From contig NZ_JAGETY010000007.1 in assembly GCF_017571525.1 (NCBI RefSeq), positions 62,001 to 126,000 of the forward strand: DNA of 64,000 nucleotides, given 5' to 3'. Made by a program: the position numbers and the translations under genes. The notes beneath the pieces were generated by a model. The model was given only the letters and a program-made list of their open reading frames with translations, did no database searches and had not been told where the DNA came from. The number at the start of each line of letters is the position of its first letter. Position 1 is the first letter of the stretch. The stretch comes from Hymenobacter sp. BT559. GTDB taxonomy: Bacteria > Bacteroidota > Bacteroidia > Cytophagales > Hymenobacteraceae. Shown piece by piece: positions 8,350-18,263 of the stretch.

Positions 8350-8775
8350 TCAGGCGGCCGGCAGGTAAGTAAGCAATTCGGGCAGGCTACTCAGCACGCG
8401 CTGCTCGGCCAGGTCAAGCAGACGGCGCGTGAGCTCCCCCCGGTGCTGGCGGAAGAAGGCCAGCTCCGGGGCGGTAAACAGCCCCACGGCTAGCCCCGCC
8501 AGGGTGGCCCGCAGGCGGACGTTGCGGCCCAGCAGCTCGGTGAGCAGGCGGGTGGCCTCGGTGGGCTCGGCGGGGGCTAGCGGCAGGCGGTAATCGCGGG
8601 CAAAATCGGCCACGGTAGCCAGCAGCACCGGGTGCTGCAGCTTGAGCAGCGGCCGCAACACCTGCTGCTGAAAATCGGCCACCGTAGTAGGCGTCGGGAT
8701 GGCGGCTGGCTGGCCGGCAATGGCCGGACGTAGGGCTAGCAGCGCCGCATCGGGGCGGGTAGAAGAGTCGGACAT
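8350..8775 (-). CDS. Hypothetical protein, helical
   Basis: This 141-residue Leu/Ala-rich protein shows no signal peptide, membrane span or motif I recognise. The pattern is of successive amphipathic helices, for example FQQQVLRPLLKLQHPVLLATV and LTRRLLDLAEQRVLSSLPELL. The ATG at 8775 (MSDSSTRP) is preferred to an upstream GTG, because the longer version would run into the terminator at 8799-8826. It probably belongs to a family confined to Hymenobacter relatives; that is an impression, not a search result. Confidence 0.65.
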   Translation of the reverse strand: MSDSSTRPDAALLALRPAIAGQPAAIPTPTTVADFQQQVLRPLLKLQHPVLLATVADFARDYRLPLAPAEPTEATRLLTELLGRNVRLRATLAGLAVGLFTAPELAFFRQHRGELTRRLLDLAEQRVLSSLPELLTYLPAA

Positions 8776-8798
8776 AAGCCAGCCTAGTACGCACACAA

Positions 8799-8826
8799 AA
8801 AAAGCCCGGCCGAAGCCGGGCTTTTT
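8799..8826. terminator. Rho-independent terminator
   Basis: A 12-bp perfect stem (8799-8810 with 8815-8826) with CGAA loop and five T at the right. It lies downstream of the minus-strand protease gene, where the A run provides the U tract for minus-strand transcripts. Confidence 0.85.
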
Positions 8827-8868
8827 AGTAACTAGTTAGCCTTGACGGTTAGCCAGCCAGTATTGGCC

Positions 8869-11670
8869 CTAGTGCTGGATGGTCACCTTAGTCGTGAAGT
8901 TGCCTTCCGACGTCGTGACGCGCACTATGTAGAGGCCGGTGGCCAGGCCGCCGGTGTTCAGCTCTATGCCGGTTTGCTGCATCTGGGCGGTGGGCACGGT
9001 GGCCGAGAGCACCGTTTTACCCAGCAAATCGAGCACGACCACGCGCATGGGCGCCGTGCTGGCTAGCTGCGTGCGCACGGTGAGGCGGTCCTGGGCGGGG
9101 TTGGGGAAGGCTTCGAGGCTGCTGCTGACCGTCGCCCCGTTTTGGGTGGCTAGCGTCACCGACCGCACATTGGGGGGCAGGTCGAAGGCTTCTTTGATAT
9201 TGGTGAGGCGGGGCGTGCCGTTTACACGGTCGCCCTGCTTGGCGCCGTAACCCATGCCGCGCCGGGCAAACACATTCCAGATAAGGTCGGCGTTGGCGGC
9301 GCGGTTGGTGAGAGTGTCGGCGCGCAGCAGCGCGTCGCGCCCATCCAGAAAGCCCGGGTTGCAGACTTGCAGCCGGCAGCCATCGAGCACAAGCTTTAGC
9401 ATCTGGTTATTGCCGCCGGTGGTGCCAAACATGTCGGCATTGTAGCCATAGCGCCCGATAAACTGCCAGTTCAGGTCCCAGAGCGTTTCGGCCCACACTT
9501 CGCCCAGGGCGTGCGACTCGCTGTAGGTGGCGTTGCTGCCTACCCGGCCATAGGTCAAGGGGTTGACGCTGGTATTGATAGAGTAGGGGTAGGTGCGGAA
9601 GCCGGGTCCGGCCGCTGCCGTGCCCCCTAGCAAGTAGCTGCCCACGTAGCGCGGGGTGTTCCCCAGGCTGCCGGGCTGCGTCGTCATCCAGAGCCCGATA
9701 AAATCGCTCCAGCCTTCGCCCATCACCTGCGTGTAGAGCGTAGTGCCGTTCGAGGTGTAAGACTGAATCAGGCAGTTGGCGCTCGAAGGGCCCCCCGTCA
9801 GGCGGTTGGTTACCCCGTGCCCATACTCGTGGCTCACCACGGCATTATCGAAAGCGCCATCAAAGTCGGCGCCCGGTGTGGCCGAGGCCAAGGTCAGGCT
9901 GCCGCCACTTTGCAAAACGCTCCGCAGCTTAAACCCATCAACGCCAGTGATATAGATGGACGGAATGCGAATGCCGGCCGTGTCGGTGCTACCAATAGAA
10001 AGGTAGTTGGTGGAGGCAACCGAGTCAAACAGTATCACGCCCACAGCCCCGTTGGCCTGCGCCCGGCGTATTTTATCTGAAAAATTACTGTTGGTTTTAG
10101 GATTAAGCTGCAGCTGTGGGCAGCCGCCGCGCTGAATGAGGGCAATGCTGCCATTCACGGCGGCCGCGTTAGCAAAGGGCGTCGCGCAGGCGTGGTCGCC
10201 GCCATCGGCCGATACCCCGTCGTTTACCAGCACCAGGTTGCCGGCAAGGGGCTTCTTGGTGATGCTGGGGCCGTAGGCCACCGACACAAACCGGTAGGTG
10301 CCTGCCCCGGCGCTGGAGCCGGTGATAACCAGTTTATTACCGGCGATATTATCGAACAGGTACATCTGCATCGTGCCGCTGCTGCCATCTGGGGTGATGT
10401 AGAAGTTGGCATTGTCGCGGCCGCTGCCATCCTGGGCCTCGGCGCGCACGGGGTCGGTGCCAGCGCCGGCGCCAGTGGCATTTTTATACTGATAATTGCC
10501 CGATACTTCGTTGAAGCCGTGGGCCATCATCACGTCGTGCACCATATTATTCCAGTAGAATAAATTGGTGATGGACGCATTCAGGTTAGCGCGGGCCCCA
10601 TCGGTTTGCACGAAGGGGAAGTCAAAATTCAGGGTTGAGCCGCCATCGGGCGAGCTGGTAGCCGATTTATAGTTGGTATCGCCCGGGCCAGTGACGGTGT
10701 TGCTGTTGTCGTCGTAGGCCGCCACGTTGTTGCCGCGGGTCAAGAACTTCCCGCTGGAGGCCAGCGAGTAGGAGTCCGGAAACGTGCCGGCGGGCGCCTG
10801 GCTCACCTGCCAGCCGTAGGGCGAGTACGTGGGGTTGGCGCTGGCCAGCGGCACCACCTGCCGGGTACCCGTGTTGGGCGACTCGACTGGCACGGGATAT
10901 ACCGTGAGGCTGCCCGCCGCGCTAGGGCTCAATACGCTGCGCACACCGGCGGGCGAGGCGGCCGGTGCGAAGGCCGCCAGCGGCTGCCGGTTTTGGTGCC
11001 GCAGCACGGCCTCGCTGAAGGTAGCTGCCTCGCTCACCACGTAGTCGTTGTGCTCGAGCAGGTGGCCGGTTTGGGCATCTACGCGGGCATTCCAGGCGTG
11101 CTGCCGGTTGAGCTGCGTAATGGTGACGTTCCAGGTCAGCACCAGCTTGTCATCCTGGCGCGTGTACACGAGGCGCACCGGAATATTCTCCTCCGAAATA
11201 CCGCCGTTGTTGAACACCAGCCCGTCGGCCACGCGGGCCTCTACCAGCGTGCGCAGGCCCACCGGCCGGGGCAGGCCCAGGCCTACCGAAGCCGCCACCA
11301 CGGCCTGCTCGGGCGTGAGGGCGGGGCTGGCGGCCGCGGCTTTGGCGGCCGCATTGGCCACAAAGTCTTGCGTGGCAAATACCACCTTGCCAGTCTTATC
11401 GGTATGCACCGCCCCGGTGGCGTTGAAAATCACGAGGCCGTTGACGCGCTGCTGCACGTAGATATGGGTGAGGCCCGTGCTGGCATCGGTGTAGCTGTTG
11501 GTGACGAGCACATCGGCTACATCGCTGGCTGCCAGGCCCTGAGCCCGGGCGCTGGCGGCAAAGGCCGTCAGGGCCGGGCTAGCCTGCTGAGCCATGGCCA
11601 GGCCGGGCAATGCCAGGGCGGCAGCCAGGGCGAGGGTGCGGTAGCCCAAGCGGGTAAAATATAACGCCAT
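8869..11670 (-). CDS. Secreted M36 (fungalysin-type) metalloprotease with PA domain and T9SS tail
   Basis: This 933-residue exported zinc protease opens with a signal peptide (MALYFTRLGYRTLALAAAL...AMAQ). A FTP-like/PepSY propeptide follows (about 30-230), and then the M36 catalytic domain. The zinc motif HEYGH is at residues 614-618, with the downstream glutamate in HALGEVWAETLWDL. A PA insert (about 450-590, NDGVSADGGDHACATPFANA and IQRGGC) lies before the zinc site. The last 80 residues are a type IX secretion sorting domain, with FPNPAQDRLTV and GLATGLYIVRV. The frame extends 85 residues upstream of ATG 11670, but that part is Arg-rich and lacks export character. The likely role is extracellular protein breakdown. 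Confidence 0.95.
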   Translation of the reverse strand: MALYFTRLGYRTLALAAALALPGLAMAQQASPALTAFAASARAQGLAASDVADVLVTNSYTDASTGLTHIYVQQRVNGLVIFNATGAVHTDKTGKVVFATQDFVANAAAKAAAASPALTPEQAVVAASVGLGLPRPVGLRTLVEARVADGLVFNNGGISEENIPVRLVYTRQDDKLVLTWNVTITQLNRQHAWNARVDAQTGHLLEHNDYVVSEAATFSEAVLRHQNRQPLAAFAPAASPAGVRSVLSPSAAGSLTVYPVPVESPNTGTRQVVPLASANPTYSPYGWQVSQAPAGTFPDSYSLASSGKFLTRGNNVAAYDDNSNTVTGPGDTNYKSATSSPDGGSTLNFDFPFVQTDGARANLNASITNLFYWNNMVHDVMMAHGFNEVSGNYQYKNATGAGAGTDPVRAEAQDGSGRDNANFYITPDGSSGTMQMYLFDNIAGNKLVITGSSAGAGTYRFVSVAYGPSITKKPLAGNLVLVNDGVSADGGDHACATPFANAAAVNGSIALIQRGGCPQLQLNPKTNSNFSDKIRRAQANGAVGVILFDSVASTNYLSIGSTDTAGIRIPSIYITGVDGFKLRSVLQSGGSLTLASATPGADFDGAFDNAVVSHEYGHGVTNRLTGGPSSANCLIQSYTSNGTTLYTQVMGEGWSDFIGLWMTTQPGSLGNTPRYVGSYLLGGTAAAGPGFRTYPYSINTSVNPLTYGRVGSNATYSESHALGEVWAETLWDLNWQFIGRYGYNADMFGTTGGNNQMLKLVLDGCRLQVCNPGFLDGRDALLRADTLTNRAANADLIWNVFARRGMGYGAKQGDRVNGTPRLTNIKEAFDLPPNVRSVTLATQNGATVSSSLEAFPNPAQDRLTVRTQLASTAPMRVVVLDLLGKTVLSATVPTAQMQQTGIELNTGGLATGLYIVRVTTSEGNFTTKVTIQH

Positions 11671-11712
11671 AAAAGATGGGGGAGAAATAGAAGAGTCGGT
11701 ATCGAAAGGATT

Positions 11713-11720
11713 CAAAGATA
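11713..11720 (-). promoter_or_regulatory. Putative -7 box of the M36 protease gene
   Basis: Read on the minus strand this is TATCTTTG, matching the Bacteroidota -7 consensus TAnnTTTG, about 43 bases before the chosen ATG. No well-spaced TTG -33 element was found, so the call is tentative. Confidence 0.4.
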
Positions 11721-11807
11721 ACCACATCTGGCAAACGTTCTGCCCGCGTTTACTATAAAAAAACTCAGAATCGCAATAGGTTGCGCGTCCCTCTTTCGCG
11801 CCCGCCG

Positions 11808-12347
11808 CTAGGCCTGAAATACGCCCAGCTTGCTGAGCACATCCCACAGCACTACGCCGGCGGCCACGCTCACGTTCAGCGAGTGCTTGGTGCCGAGCTG
11901 CGGTATCTCTACAGCTGCCTCGCACAGCGCCAGCACCTCATCATCAACCCCAAATACTTCATTGCCCAGCACCAGGGCTAGCGGCCGGCCAGCCGCGGGC
12001 CGAAACTGCGGCAGCGGCACCGAGCCGGTGGTTTGCTCTACAGCTACGAGCTGGTAGCCAGCTGCTTGCAGCTGTTGCGCCGCTTCGAGGGTAGTGGCGG
12101 TGTGCGTCCAGGCCACCGATTCGGTGCTGCCCAGGGCGGTCTTGGTTATTTCGCGGTGCGGCGGCCGGCCCGTGACGCCGCATAGGTAAATGTGGGCTAG
12201 CGCGAAGGCATCGGCGGTGCGAAACACGGCACCCACGTTGTGGAGCGAGCGCACATTGTCGAGCACCAGCACCACTGGGCTTTTGGCAGTAGCTTTAAAA
12301 TCGGCCACCGGCAGGCGGTTCAGCTCCTGCATCGTGAGTTTGCGCAT
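11808..12347 (-). CDS. SpoU/TrmH-family RNA 2'-O-methyltransferase
   Basis: This 179-residue SPOUT methyltransferase transfers a methyl group from SAM to a ribose 2'-OH in tRNA or rRNA. All three knot motifs are present: the N-x-x-S-x-x-N-x-G-A-x-F-R segment (VRSLHNVGAVFRTADAF, about residues 32-48), LALVLGNEVFGVDDEVL (about 124-140) and IPQLGTKHSLNVSVAAGVV (about 147-165). It lacks the N-terminal substrate-binding domain of larger SpoU proteins, so the target cannot be named. It is divergent from mutS. Confidence 0.93.
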   Translation of the reverse strand: MRKLTMQELNRLPVADFKATAKSPVVLVLDNVRSLHNVGAVFRTADAFALAHIYLCGVTGRPPHREITKTALGSTESVAWTHTATTLEAAQQLQAAGYQLVAVEQTTGSVPLPQFRPAAGRPLALVLGNEVFGVDDEVLALCEAAVEIPQLGTKHSLNVSVAAGVVLWDVLSKLGVFQA

Positions 12348-12462
12348 GTAAATAGGGCGAACTTTGTCGTTCGCGGCGTTGGTTTGAAAAAGGCTTTACT
12401 AGCCGCGCTCGTTTCGTTTTTCTGCTATCCTACACGCGGCCCGCAAAGGTCGCGTCCCCGCC

Positions 12463-15228
12463 TTGTCTACCACGCCCGCTCCCGCCGCCAAGTCCAAGTT
12501 TGCCATCAAGCAGTTGGGGCCCGACCACATCAAGCCTGAGTCGGTGGCCGACACGCCGCTCATGCGCCAGTACTACCAGCTCAAGCAGCAGCACCCCGGC
12601 GCGCTGCTCTTGTTCCGAGTGGGCGACTTCTACGAAACCTTCGGCGAAGATGCTGTGACTTCAGCGCGCATTCTCGACATCACGCTCACCAAGCGCGGCG
12701 CCGGCACGGCCAGTGAAGTGGCCCTAGCGGGCTTTCCGCACCACGCCCTCGATACCTATCTGCCCAAGCTGGTGCGCGCCGGCCAGCGCGTGGCCATCTG
12801 CGACCAACTCGAAGACCCTAAGCAAGCTAAGGGTCTAGTAAAGAGAGGTATAACGGAGCTCGTGACGCCCGGCGTGAGCCTGCACGACAACACCCTGGAG
12901 CGCCGCCAAAACAACTACCTCGCCGCTGTGCATTTCGGCAAAACGGAGGGTGGCATCTCGTTTCTGGATATCAGTACCGGCGAGTTTCTGGTGGCCCAGG
13001 GCACCATCGACTACCTGGGCAAGCTGCTGCAAAACTTCCGGCCCGCCGAGGTGCTGTTTTGTAAGCGCAGCCGCGCCGACTTCGAGGGCAGTTTTGGCCC
13101 CGACTTCTGCACCTACGCGCTCGACGAGTGGGTATTTGGCCAGGATTACGCCCACGATACCCTCACGCGGCACTTCCGCACCACCTCGCTCAAGGGCTTT
13201 GGGGTCGATAACCTGAAAGAAGGCGTGATTGCCGCCGGCTGCATTCTGCACTACCTGGCCGAAACCAAGCACACCGATATTCAGCACGTAGCCTCGCTAG
13301 GCCGCCTCGAAGAGGATAAGTACGTGTGGCTCGACCGCTTTACGGTGCGCAACCTGGAGCTGGTGCAGGCCCAGCACCCCGGCGGCGTGCCGCTCATTGA
13401 CATTCTCGACCAGACCCTGACGCCGATGGGCGCGCGCCTGCTGCGCAAGTGGGTAGTGCTGCCCCTCAAGGAAGTAAGCCAGATTCAGCGCCGCCTCGAT
13501 ACCGTGGCCGCCCTAGTAGCCGACCCTGAACTGCTGGAGGAAGTGCAAACCCACCTGCGCCCCATCAATGACCTGGAGCGCCTTATCTCCAAGGTGGCCG
13601 TGCGCCGCGTAAACCCGCGCGAGCTGCTGCAGCTGGCCAGGGCCCTCGAAAGCATTGCGCCGCTGCGCGAAAAGCTGGCCGCCTCGGGCGTGCGCGCCCT
13701 CGAAAAGCTGGCTGACCAGCTCAATCCCTGCGCCTCGCTACGCAAGGAAATTCAGAGTAAAATCAGGCCCGACGCGCCGCTGCTCACCAACCAGGGCCAC
13801 GTCATCATGGATGGCATCGATGCGGAGCTGGATGAGCTGCGGGGGCTAGCCTTCTCGGGCAAGGACTTTTTGCTGAAAATGCAGCAGCGCGAGCAGGCTG
13901 CTACCGGCATATCGTCCTTAAAAGTGGCTTATAATAAGGTGTTTGGCTACTACCTCGAAGTCAGCAACGCGCACAAAAACAAGGTGCCCGCCGAGTGGAT
14001 TCGCAAGCAAACCCTGGTGAACGCTGAGCGCTACGTAACCGAGGAGCTGAAGACCTACGAGGAGAAGATTCTCAACGCCGAGGAGCAGCTGTTCATCATT
14101 GAAAGCCGTATTTACCAGGAGGTTGTGTTGGCGGCGCTCGACTTCGTGAGCCAGGTGCAGCAGAACGCCCGCGCCATTGGCGTGCTCGACTGCCTGGCCT
14201 CATTTGCAGCCACGGCGCGGCAGTACCGCTACGCTAGGCCGGTGGTGAACGACGGCCCGATGCTCGACATCAAGGGCGGGCGCCACCCCGTGATTGAGCG
14301 CCAGCTGCCGCCCGGCGAAAGCTACATTCCCAACGACCTGTGCCTGAGCCAGGACGACCAGCAAATAGTGGTCATTACCGGCCCCAACATGGCCGGCAAG
14401 TCGGCGCTGCTGCGCCAGACCGCGCTTATCGTGCTGCTGGCCCAGATTGGCTCATTCGTGCCGGCCGAGGAAGCTACGGTGGGCATTATCGACAAGATTT
14501 TCACCCGGGTGGGGGCTAGCGATAACCTGAGCAAGGGCGAAAGCACCTTCATGGTGGAGATGACCGAAACCGCGTCCATCCTGAACAATCTCTCGAGCCG
14601 CAGCCTCGTGCTGATGGACGAAATCGGGCGCGGCACCAGCACCTACGACGGCATCAGCATTGCCTGGGCCATTGTGGAGCACCTGCACAACAACCCCAAG
14701 GCACGGGCCAAAACGCTGTTTGCCACCCACTACCACGAGCTCAACCAGCTGGCCGACGACTGCCCGCGGGTGCGCAACTACCACGTGGCCGTGCAGGAGG
14801 CCGACGGCCGGGTGTTGTTCCTGCGCAAGCTGCGGCCGGGCGGCTCCGAGCACAGCTTTGGCATCCATGTGGCGCGCATGGCCGGCATGCCGCCCGCCGT
14901 GGTGCTGCGCGCCAATGAGATAATGCACCACTTGGAGCAGGAGCGCACCCAAACCGGCCTAGCCGAAGCCGTGGACCCTAGCGCGCCTACCGAGTTTGAC
15001 GAAGTGCTGGCCGGCCTCGATGAGCAGCCCAAAGCCAGCGCCCAGCCCAAGCCCCGCGCCACCACGGCCGTAGCCTCGGCGCCCAAGGTGCAGCTCAGCA
15101 TGTTTGAGCCCAGCGACCCAGCCCTGGAGCGCCTGCGCGAACTGCTGCAAACTCTGGACATTAACACGCTCACGCCGATTGAGGCGCTGCTGAAACTGCA
15201 AGAGCTAAAGGGCGTAGTAGGGGCGTAA
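12463..15228 (+). CDS. mutS: DNA mismatch repair protein MutS
   Basis: This 921-residue ATPase recognises mismatched bases and starts repair with MutL. Domain I carries the mismatch-reading F-x-E ([13 protein letters not shown], about residue 55). The lever and clamp regions follow, then the ATPase with Walker A GPNMAGKS near residue 640, a Walker B region with [16 protein letters not shown], and the signature FATHYHEL. The C-terminus after a Pro/Ala linker (about 860) keeps the helix-turn-helix dimerisation patch. The chosen start is TTG 12463; no ATG lies before the conserved [12 protein letters not shown] 104-residue orphan follows 18 bases downstream. Confidence 0.98.
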   Translation: MSTTPAPAAKSKFAIKQLGPDHIKPESVADTPLMRQYYQLKQQHPGALLLFRVGDFYETFGEDAVTSARILDITLTKRGAGTASEVALAGFPHHALDTYLPKLVRAGQRVAICDQLEDPKQAKGLVKRGITELVTPGVSLHDNTLERRQNNYLAAVHFGKTEGGISFLDISTGEFLVAQGTIDYLGKLLQNFRPAEVLFCKRSRADFEGSFGPDFCTYALDEWVFGQDYAHDTLTRHFRTTSLKGFGVDNLKEGVIAAGCILHYLAETKHTDIQHVASLGRLEEDKYVWLDRFTVRNLELVQAQHPGGVPLIDILDQTLTPMGARLLRKWVVLPLKEVSQIQRRLDTVAALVADPELLEEVQTHLRPINDLERLISKVAVRRVNPRELLQLARALESIAPLREKLAASGVRALEKLADQLNPCASLRKEIQSKIRPDAPLLTNQGHVIMDGIDAELDELRGLAFSGKDFLLKMQQREQAATGISSLKVAYNKVFGYYLEVSNAHKNKVPAEWIRKQTLVNAERYVTEELKTYEEKILNAEEQLFIIESRIYQEVVLAALDFVSQVQQNARAIGVLDCLASFAATARQYRYARPVVNDGPMLDIKGGRHPVIERQLPPGESYIPNDLCLSQDDQQIVVITGPNMAGKSALLRQTALIVLLAQIGSFVPAEEATVGIIDKIFTRVGASDNLSKGESTFMVEMTETASILNNLSSRSLVLMDEIGRGTSTYDGISIAWAIVEHLHNNPKARAKTLFATHYHELNQLADDCPRVRNYHVAVQEADGRVLFLRKLRPGGSEHSFGIHVARMAGMPPAVVLRANEIMHHLEQERTQTGLAEAVDPSAPTEFDEVLAGLDEQPKASAQPKPRATTAVASAPKVQLSMFEPSDPALERLRELLQTLDINTLTPIEALLKLQELKGVVGA

Positions 15229-15246
15229 CCTTCCGCACTAGTCGCT

Positions 15247-15561
15247 ATGATTCAAGCTCCTGACAAATTGCCACTGCCGCCATCCTGGCGGCCGCTCACC
15301 ACTGCCCGCGCCCAACTACTGCTAGCCGAGCTGCGTGCCGAGCTTAGGGCCGGGCATGTGCTGCACGGGGTGCCGGTGCACGCCGTGGCCGAGGCGGTAG
15401 CCGATGACGACGTGCTGTTTCGGCACTGCAACGACCCGGTGCGCTTCACAGTAGTGCACCTCACATACCGGGGCCAGCCTGAGCCCGACCCCCGCTCGCC
15501 GGCCGTGCGCGTCGATGGGTCGTGGCTGGAGTTTATGGCCGAGCAACGTCTTCAATGTTAG
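15247..15561 (+). CDS. Small hypothetical protein downstream of mutS
   Basis: This 104-residue soluble protein has no motif I recognise. It shows a helix pair near the front (RAQLLLAELRAELRAG), an acidic middle, and beta-strand-like RFTVVHLTYRG. It lies 18 bases after the mutS stop on the same strand, so the two may be co-transcribed. Codon use and base composition match its neighbours, which supports it being a real gene. Confidence 0.6.
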   Translation: MIQAPDKLPLPPSWRPLTTARAQLLLAELRAELRAGHVLHGVPVHAVAEAVADDDVLFRHCNDPVRFTVVHLTYRGQPEPDPRSPAVRVDGSWLEFMAEQRLQC

Positions 15562-15648
15562 GGCCTGGGTATCGAACCAGCAGTTGAGCCGTACTGTTGT
15601 AAAGAATCCGGTGGAAGCACGTCTAACGTATAAACCCCACCACTCTTC

Positions 15649-16353
15649 ATGACTCCCATGACCAAGCTTTTGTCGGCCGCTTCTGGCCTTGGCCTGCTGA
15701 CCCTCGCGGCCTGCGGCGCGCAGCAGCCTGCCCAGGCGCAGGCCCAAACACCGGCCGCGCAGGTGGCCTCCACGGCCGGCTTCGCACCCAAAAACCTCGC
15801 CGGGCTAGCCCAGGCCACCTTCGCGGGCGGCTGCTTCTGGGCGCAGGAAGAAGCGTTTGAGGAAATAAAAGGCGTGAAGCAGGTGGTGAGCGGCTATGCC
15901 GGCGGCACGGTGCCCCACCCGAGCTACGAGCAGGTGGCCGGCCAACAAACCGGCCACACTGAAACGGTGAATATCTACTACGACCCCAAGGTGATTAGCT
16001 ACCAGGAGCTGGCCAATATCTTCTTCACCGCTAGCCACGACCCCACGCAGCTCAACCGCCAGGGCCCCGACACCGGCCCTGAGTACCGTTCGGCCGTGTT
16101 TTACCGCACGCCCGAAGAAAAGAAAATCATCGAGGAAACTATTGCCAGGGTCAACGCCTCGAAGCAGTACGGCAGCAAAATCGTGACCCAGGTGGTGCCC
16201 TTTACGCAGTTTTGGGATGCCGAAGGCTATCACCAGGGCTACTTCCGGCTGAACCCCGACAACCCCTACATTACCAACGTATCGGCGCACAAAGTGGAGC
16301 ACGTGCGCCAGCGGTTTCCGCAAGACCTGAAGGCTGCGCTGCCCGTCCTCTAG
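15649..16353 (+). CDS. msrA: Peptide methionine sulfoxide reductase MsrA, lipoprotein form
   Basis: This 234-residue enzyme reduces methionine-S-sulfoxide in proteins. The catalytic motif GGCFWAQEEAFEEIKGV has Cys62. Family stretches YAGGTVPHPSYEQV, GHTETVNIYYDP, GPEYRSAVFY and FWDAEGYHQGYF follow. The N-terminus is a lipoprotein signal with a lipobox ending LAAC (Cys22), so the enzyme is predicted to be anchored in the periplasm or outer membrane, where it would repair envelope proteins. ATG 15649 and 15658 are both possible starts. A 24-bp hairpin follows the gene. Confidence 0.95.
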   Translation: MTPMTKLLSAASGLGLLTLAACGAQQPAQAQAQTPAAQVASTAGFAPKNLAGLAQATFAGGCFWAQEEAFEEIKGVKQVVSGYAGGTVPHPSYEQVAGQQTGHTETVNIYYDPKVISYQELANIFFTASHDPTQLNRQGPDTGPEYRSAVFYRTPEEKKIIEETIARVNASKQYGSKIVTQVVPFTQFWDAEGYHQGYFRLNPDNPYITNVSAHKVEHVRQRFPQDLKAALPVL

Positions 16354-16364
16354 CCGGCTAGCCA

Positions 16365-16424
16365 CCCAGCGCAAAGCCCCACGCCACCGATGTAGCAGCC
16401 GGTGGCGTGGGGCTTTGCGCTGGG
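16365..16424. terminator. Hairpin between convergent msrA and STAS-like gene
   Basis: 24-bp perfect stem (16365-16388 with 16401-16424) and 12-base loop. No clear T tract is present, but the position between two convergent stops supports a terminator role. Confidence 0.7.
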
Positions 16425-16434
16425 CGACAAATTC

Positions 16435-16860
16435 TTACTTAGCGGCGGCCGGAGTAGGCATACCGGGGCTAGCCGCCCAGCGCCGGGCCTGCGCGGCTTC
16501 GGCAAAGTAGTGTGTTTCGAAGGGCATGTACTCCGTAGCGCGCTGCATAATGGTGGCGATGGCCATACGGTTGAGCGCATCCTGCGACTCGACAATGGCC
16601 AGGCGCTGCACGGCCAGCTTGGCAAATTCCGGAAACCATTCCTGGATTATCCAGTCTTGGTCGGCCGGCCGAATGGTGCGCAGCAACGTGTTGTTGGCCA
16701 CCCAGCCGCGCACCCGGTACTGGCGCCCCAGGCGCAGCGCTTCCAGAAGTGACGAGCGCAATTGCTCGGAGTTGACGAAGTCGAGCCACTCGGTTTCGAG
16801 GGTAGCGCCGACTGGGTCGTGGTGTAGCTGTACAAAAGAAGTGCGGTAAATAATCGACAT
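16435..16860 (-). CDS. STAS/SpoIIAA-like hypothetical protein
   Basis: This 141-residue cytoplasmic protein matches, in pattern, a family I associate with Hymenobacter genomes. It opens with MSIIYRTSFVQLHHD and a TEWLDFVNSEQLRSSLLEAL segment. WVANNTLLRTIRPADQDWI follows, then RLAIVESQDALNRMA and FETHYFAEAAQARRW. The alternation of short strands and helices and the final F-x-x-x-x-x-A-x-x-W helix resemble SpoIIAA/STAS domains that sense or relay signals. ATG 16860 gives this N-terminus; a longer frame upstream has no coding character. There is no adjacent kinase or sigma factor to suggest a partner. Confidence 0.65.
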   Translation of the reverse strand: MSIIYRTSFVQLHHDPVGATLETEWLDFVNSEQLRSSLLEALRLGRQYRVRGWVANNTLLRTIRPADQDWIIQEWFPEFAKLAVQRLAIVESQDALNRMAIATIMQRATEYMPFETHYFAEAAQARRWAASPGMPTPAAAK

Positions 16861-17004
16861 AGTATAGGATAAAACAGTGCCCGAAACCGGGCTAATAGCT
16901 ACTTTCCCCAAAAATACGGGGCTAGCCGTGAAATCACCATGATGCGGCGAGCCCCTGGTGCCCTGAGTATCATTTCCTTTTCCCGCGCGCTTTCGCCTTT
17001 TGTA

Positions 17005-18180
17005 ATGTTGGAATCCAAGCTGCCCGATGTCGGCGTCAGCATTTTTTCGCAAATGACTTTACTGGCCCAGCAAACGGGGGCCATTAACCTGGCCCAGGGC
17101 TTTCCCGACTACGACCCGCCGCTAGCCTTGCGCGAAGCGTTGGCCCGGCACGCGCTGGCCCGCGGTAGCCACCAGTATGCGCCCATGCCCGGCCTGCCAC
17201 GCCTGCGCCAGGCCATCGCGGCGCAGGTGGGCCGCTTGCAGCCCGAGGCGCCCGCACCCGACCCCGACACGGAAATCACCCTCACGGCCGGGGCCACCGA
17301 GGCACTGTACAGCGTGCTGGCGGCCGTGGTGCGGCCCGGCGATGAGGTCATCATCCTGGAGCCGGCCTACGACCTGTATGGGCCGACCGTGCGCCTGCAG
17401 GGCGGCGTGCCGCGCTACGTGCGCCTGCCCACTACCGACTTTCGGCCCGACTGGGACGCCGTGCGCGCCGCCGTGACCGAGCGCACCCGCCTCATCATGG
17501 TCAACTCGCCGCATAACCCCAGCGGGGCCGTGTTTGGGGCGGAAGACTGGGACGCACTCGCTAGCCTCGTCGAAGACACCGGCCTGCTCGTGCTCTCCGA
17601 TGAGGTGTATGAGCACCTGGTGTTTGATGGAGTAGCGCCGCTTAGCGCTCGCCAGCACCCGGCATTGCGGGCCCGCAGCTTCGTGGTATCGTCGTTTGGC
17701 AAAACCTACCACGCCACGGGCTGGAAGGTGGGCTACTGCCTGGCCCCGCCTGCCCTCACGGCCGAGCTGCGGCGAGTGCATCAGTTCGTGACCTTTGCCG
17801 TGAGCACGCCCACGCAGCATGCCCTAGCCGATGTGCTCGAAGCTGACCCTGGCGATGCCCACGCCCGCAGCCTGGCCAGCTTTTACCAGGCCAAACGCGA
17901 CGAATTTGCTGGCTTGCTGGCCGGTGGAGGCTGGCAGCTGCGGCCGGTGCCCGGCGGCTATTTTCAGCTGGCGAGCTATGAGCAATTCTCAACGAAGGGC
18001 GACCTGGCCTTCGCCGAAGAATTGGCTCGCAGCTGGGGCGTGGCCGTGGTGCCGGTTTCTGCATTTTACCATGATGGCTTTGACGCTGGGCTGGTACGCT
18101 TTTGTTTTGCCAAAGAATCAGCCACTTTGAAAGCAGCTGCCCAGCGCCTGAACCGGCCGGCCGGCCGGGACGCTAGCTAG
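17005..18180 (+). CDS. PLP-dependent aminotransferase, methionine/glutamine type (YbdL-like)
   Basis: This 391-residue class I/II aminotransferase has the fold-type I landmarks: INLAQGFPDYDPP near the front, a YAPMPGLPRLRQAIA segment, and NSPHNPSGAVF. The PLP-binding lysine is in SSFGKTYHATGWKVGY (Lys233), and the phosphate-binding Arg lies near the C-terminus. It is closest in pattern to YbdL/KAT enzymes that transaminate keto-methiobutyrate with glutamine or aromatic donors. ATG 17005 is used because the 22 residues before it are not conserved in character. The omega-amidase gene follows 83 bases later; together they remove 2-oxoglutaramate made by glutamine transamination. Confidence 0.92.
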   Translation: MLESKLPDVGVSIFSQMTLLAQQTGAINLAQGFPDYDPPLALREALARHALARGSHQYAPMPGLPRLRQAIAAQVGRLQPEAPAPDPDTEITLTAGATEALYSVLAAVVRPGDEVIILEPAYDLYGPTVRLQGGVPRYVRLPTTDFRPDWDAVRAAVTERTRLIMVNSPHNPSGAVFGAEDWDALASLVEDTGLLVLSDEVYEHLVFDGVAPLSARQHPALRARSFVVSSFGKTYHATGWKVGYCLAPPALTAELRRVHQFVTFAVSTPTQHALADVLEADPGDAHARSLASFYQAKRDEFAGLLAGGGWQLRPVPGGYFQLASYEQFSTKGDLAFAEELARSWGVAVVPVSAFYHDGFDAGLVRFCFAKESATLKAAAQRLNRPAGRDAS

Positions 18181-18263
18181 CGGGAAGCAGTCTTATTGTA
18201 TTATTCTAGTTCGCCTGCCAGGCTTGGCTCCGCACGAGTCGGGTCTGGATATTTACCATTATA

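Noticed and set aside
11671..11925. 85-residue N-terminal extension of the M36 protease
   Set aside because: It is Arg-rich and would bury the signal peptide that starts at 11670.
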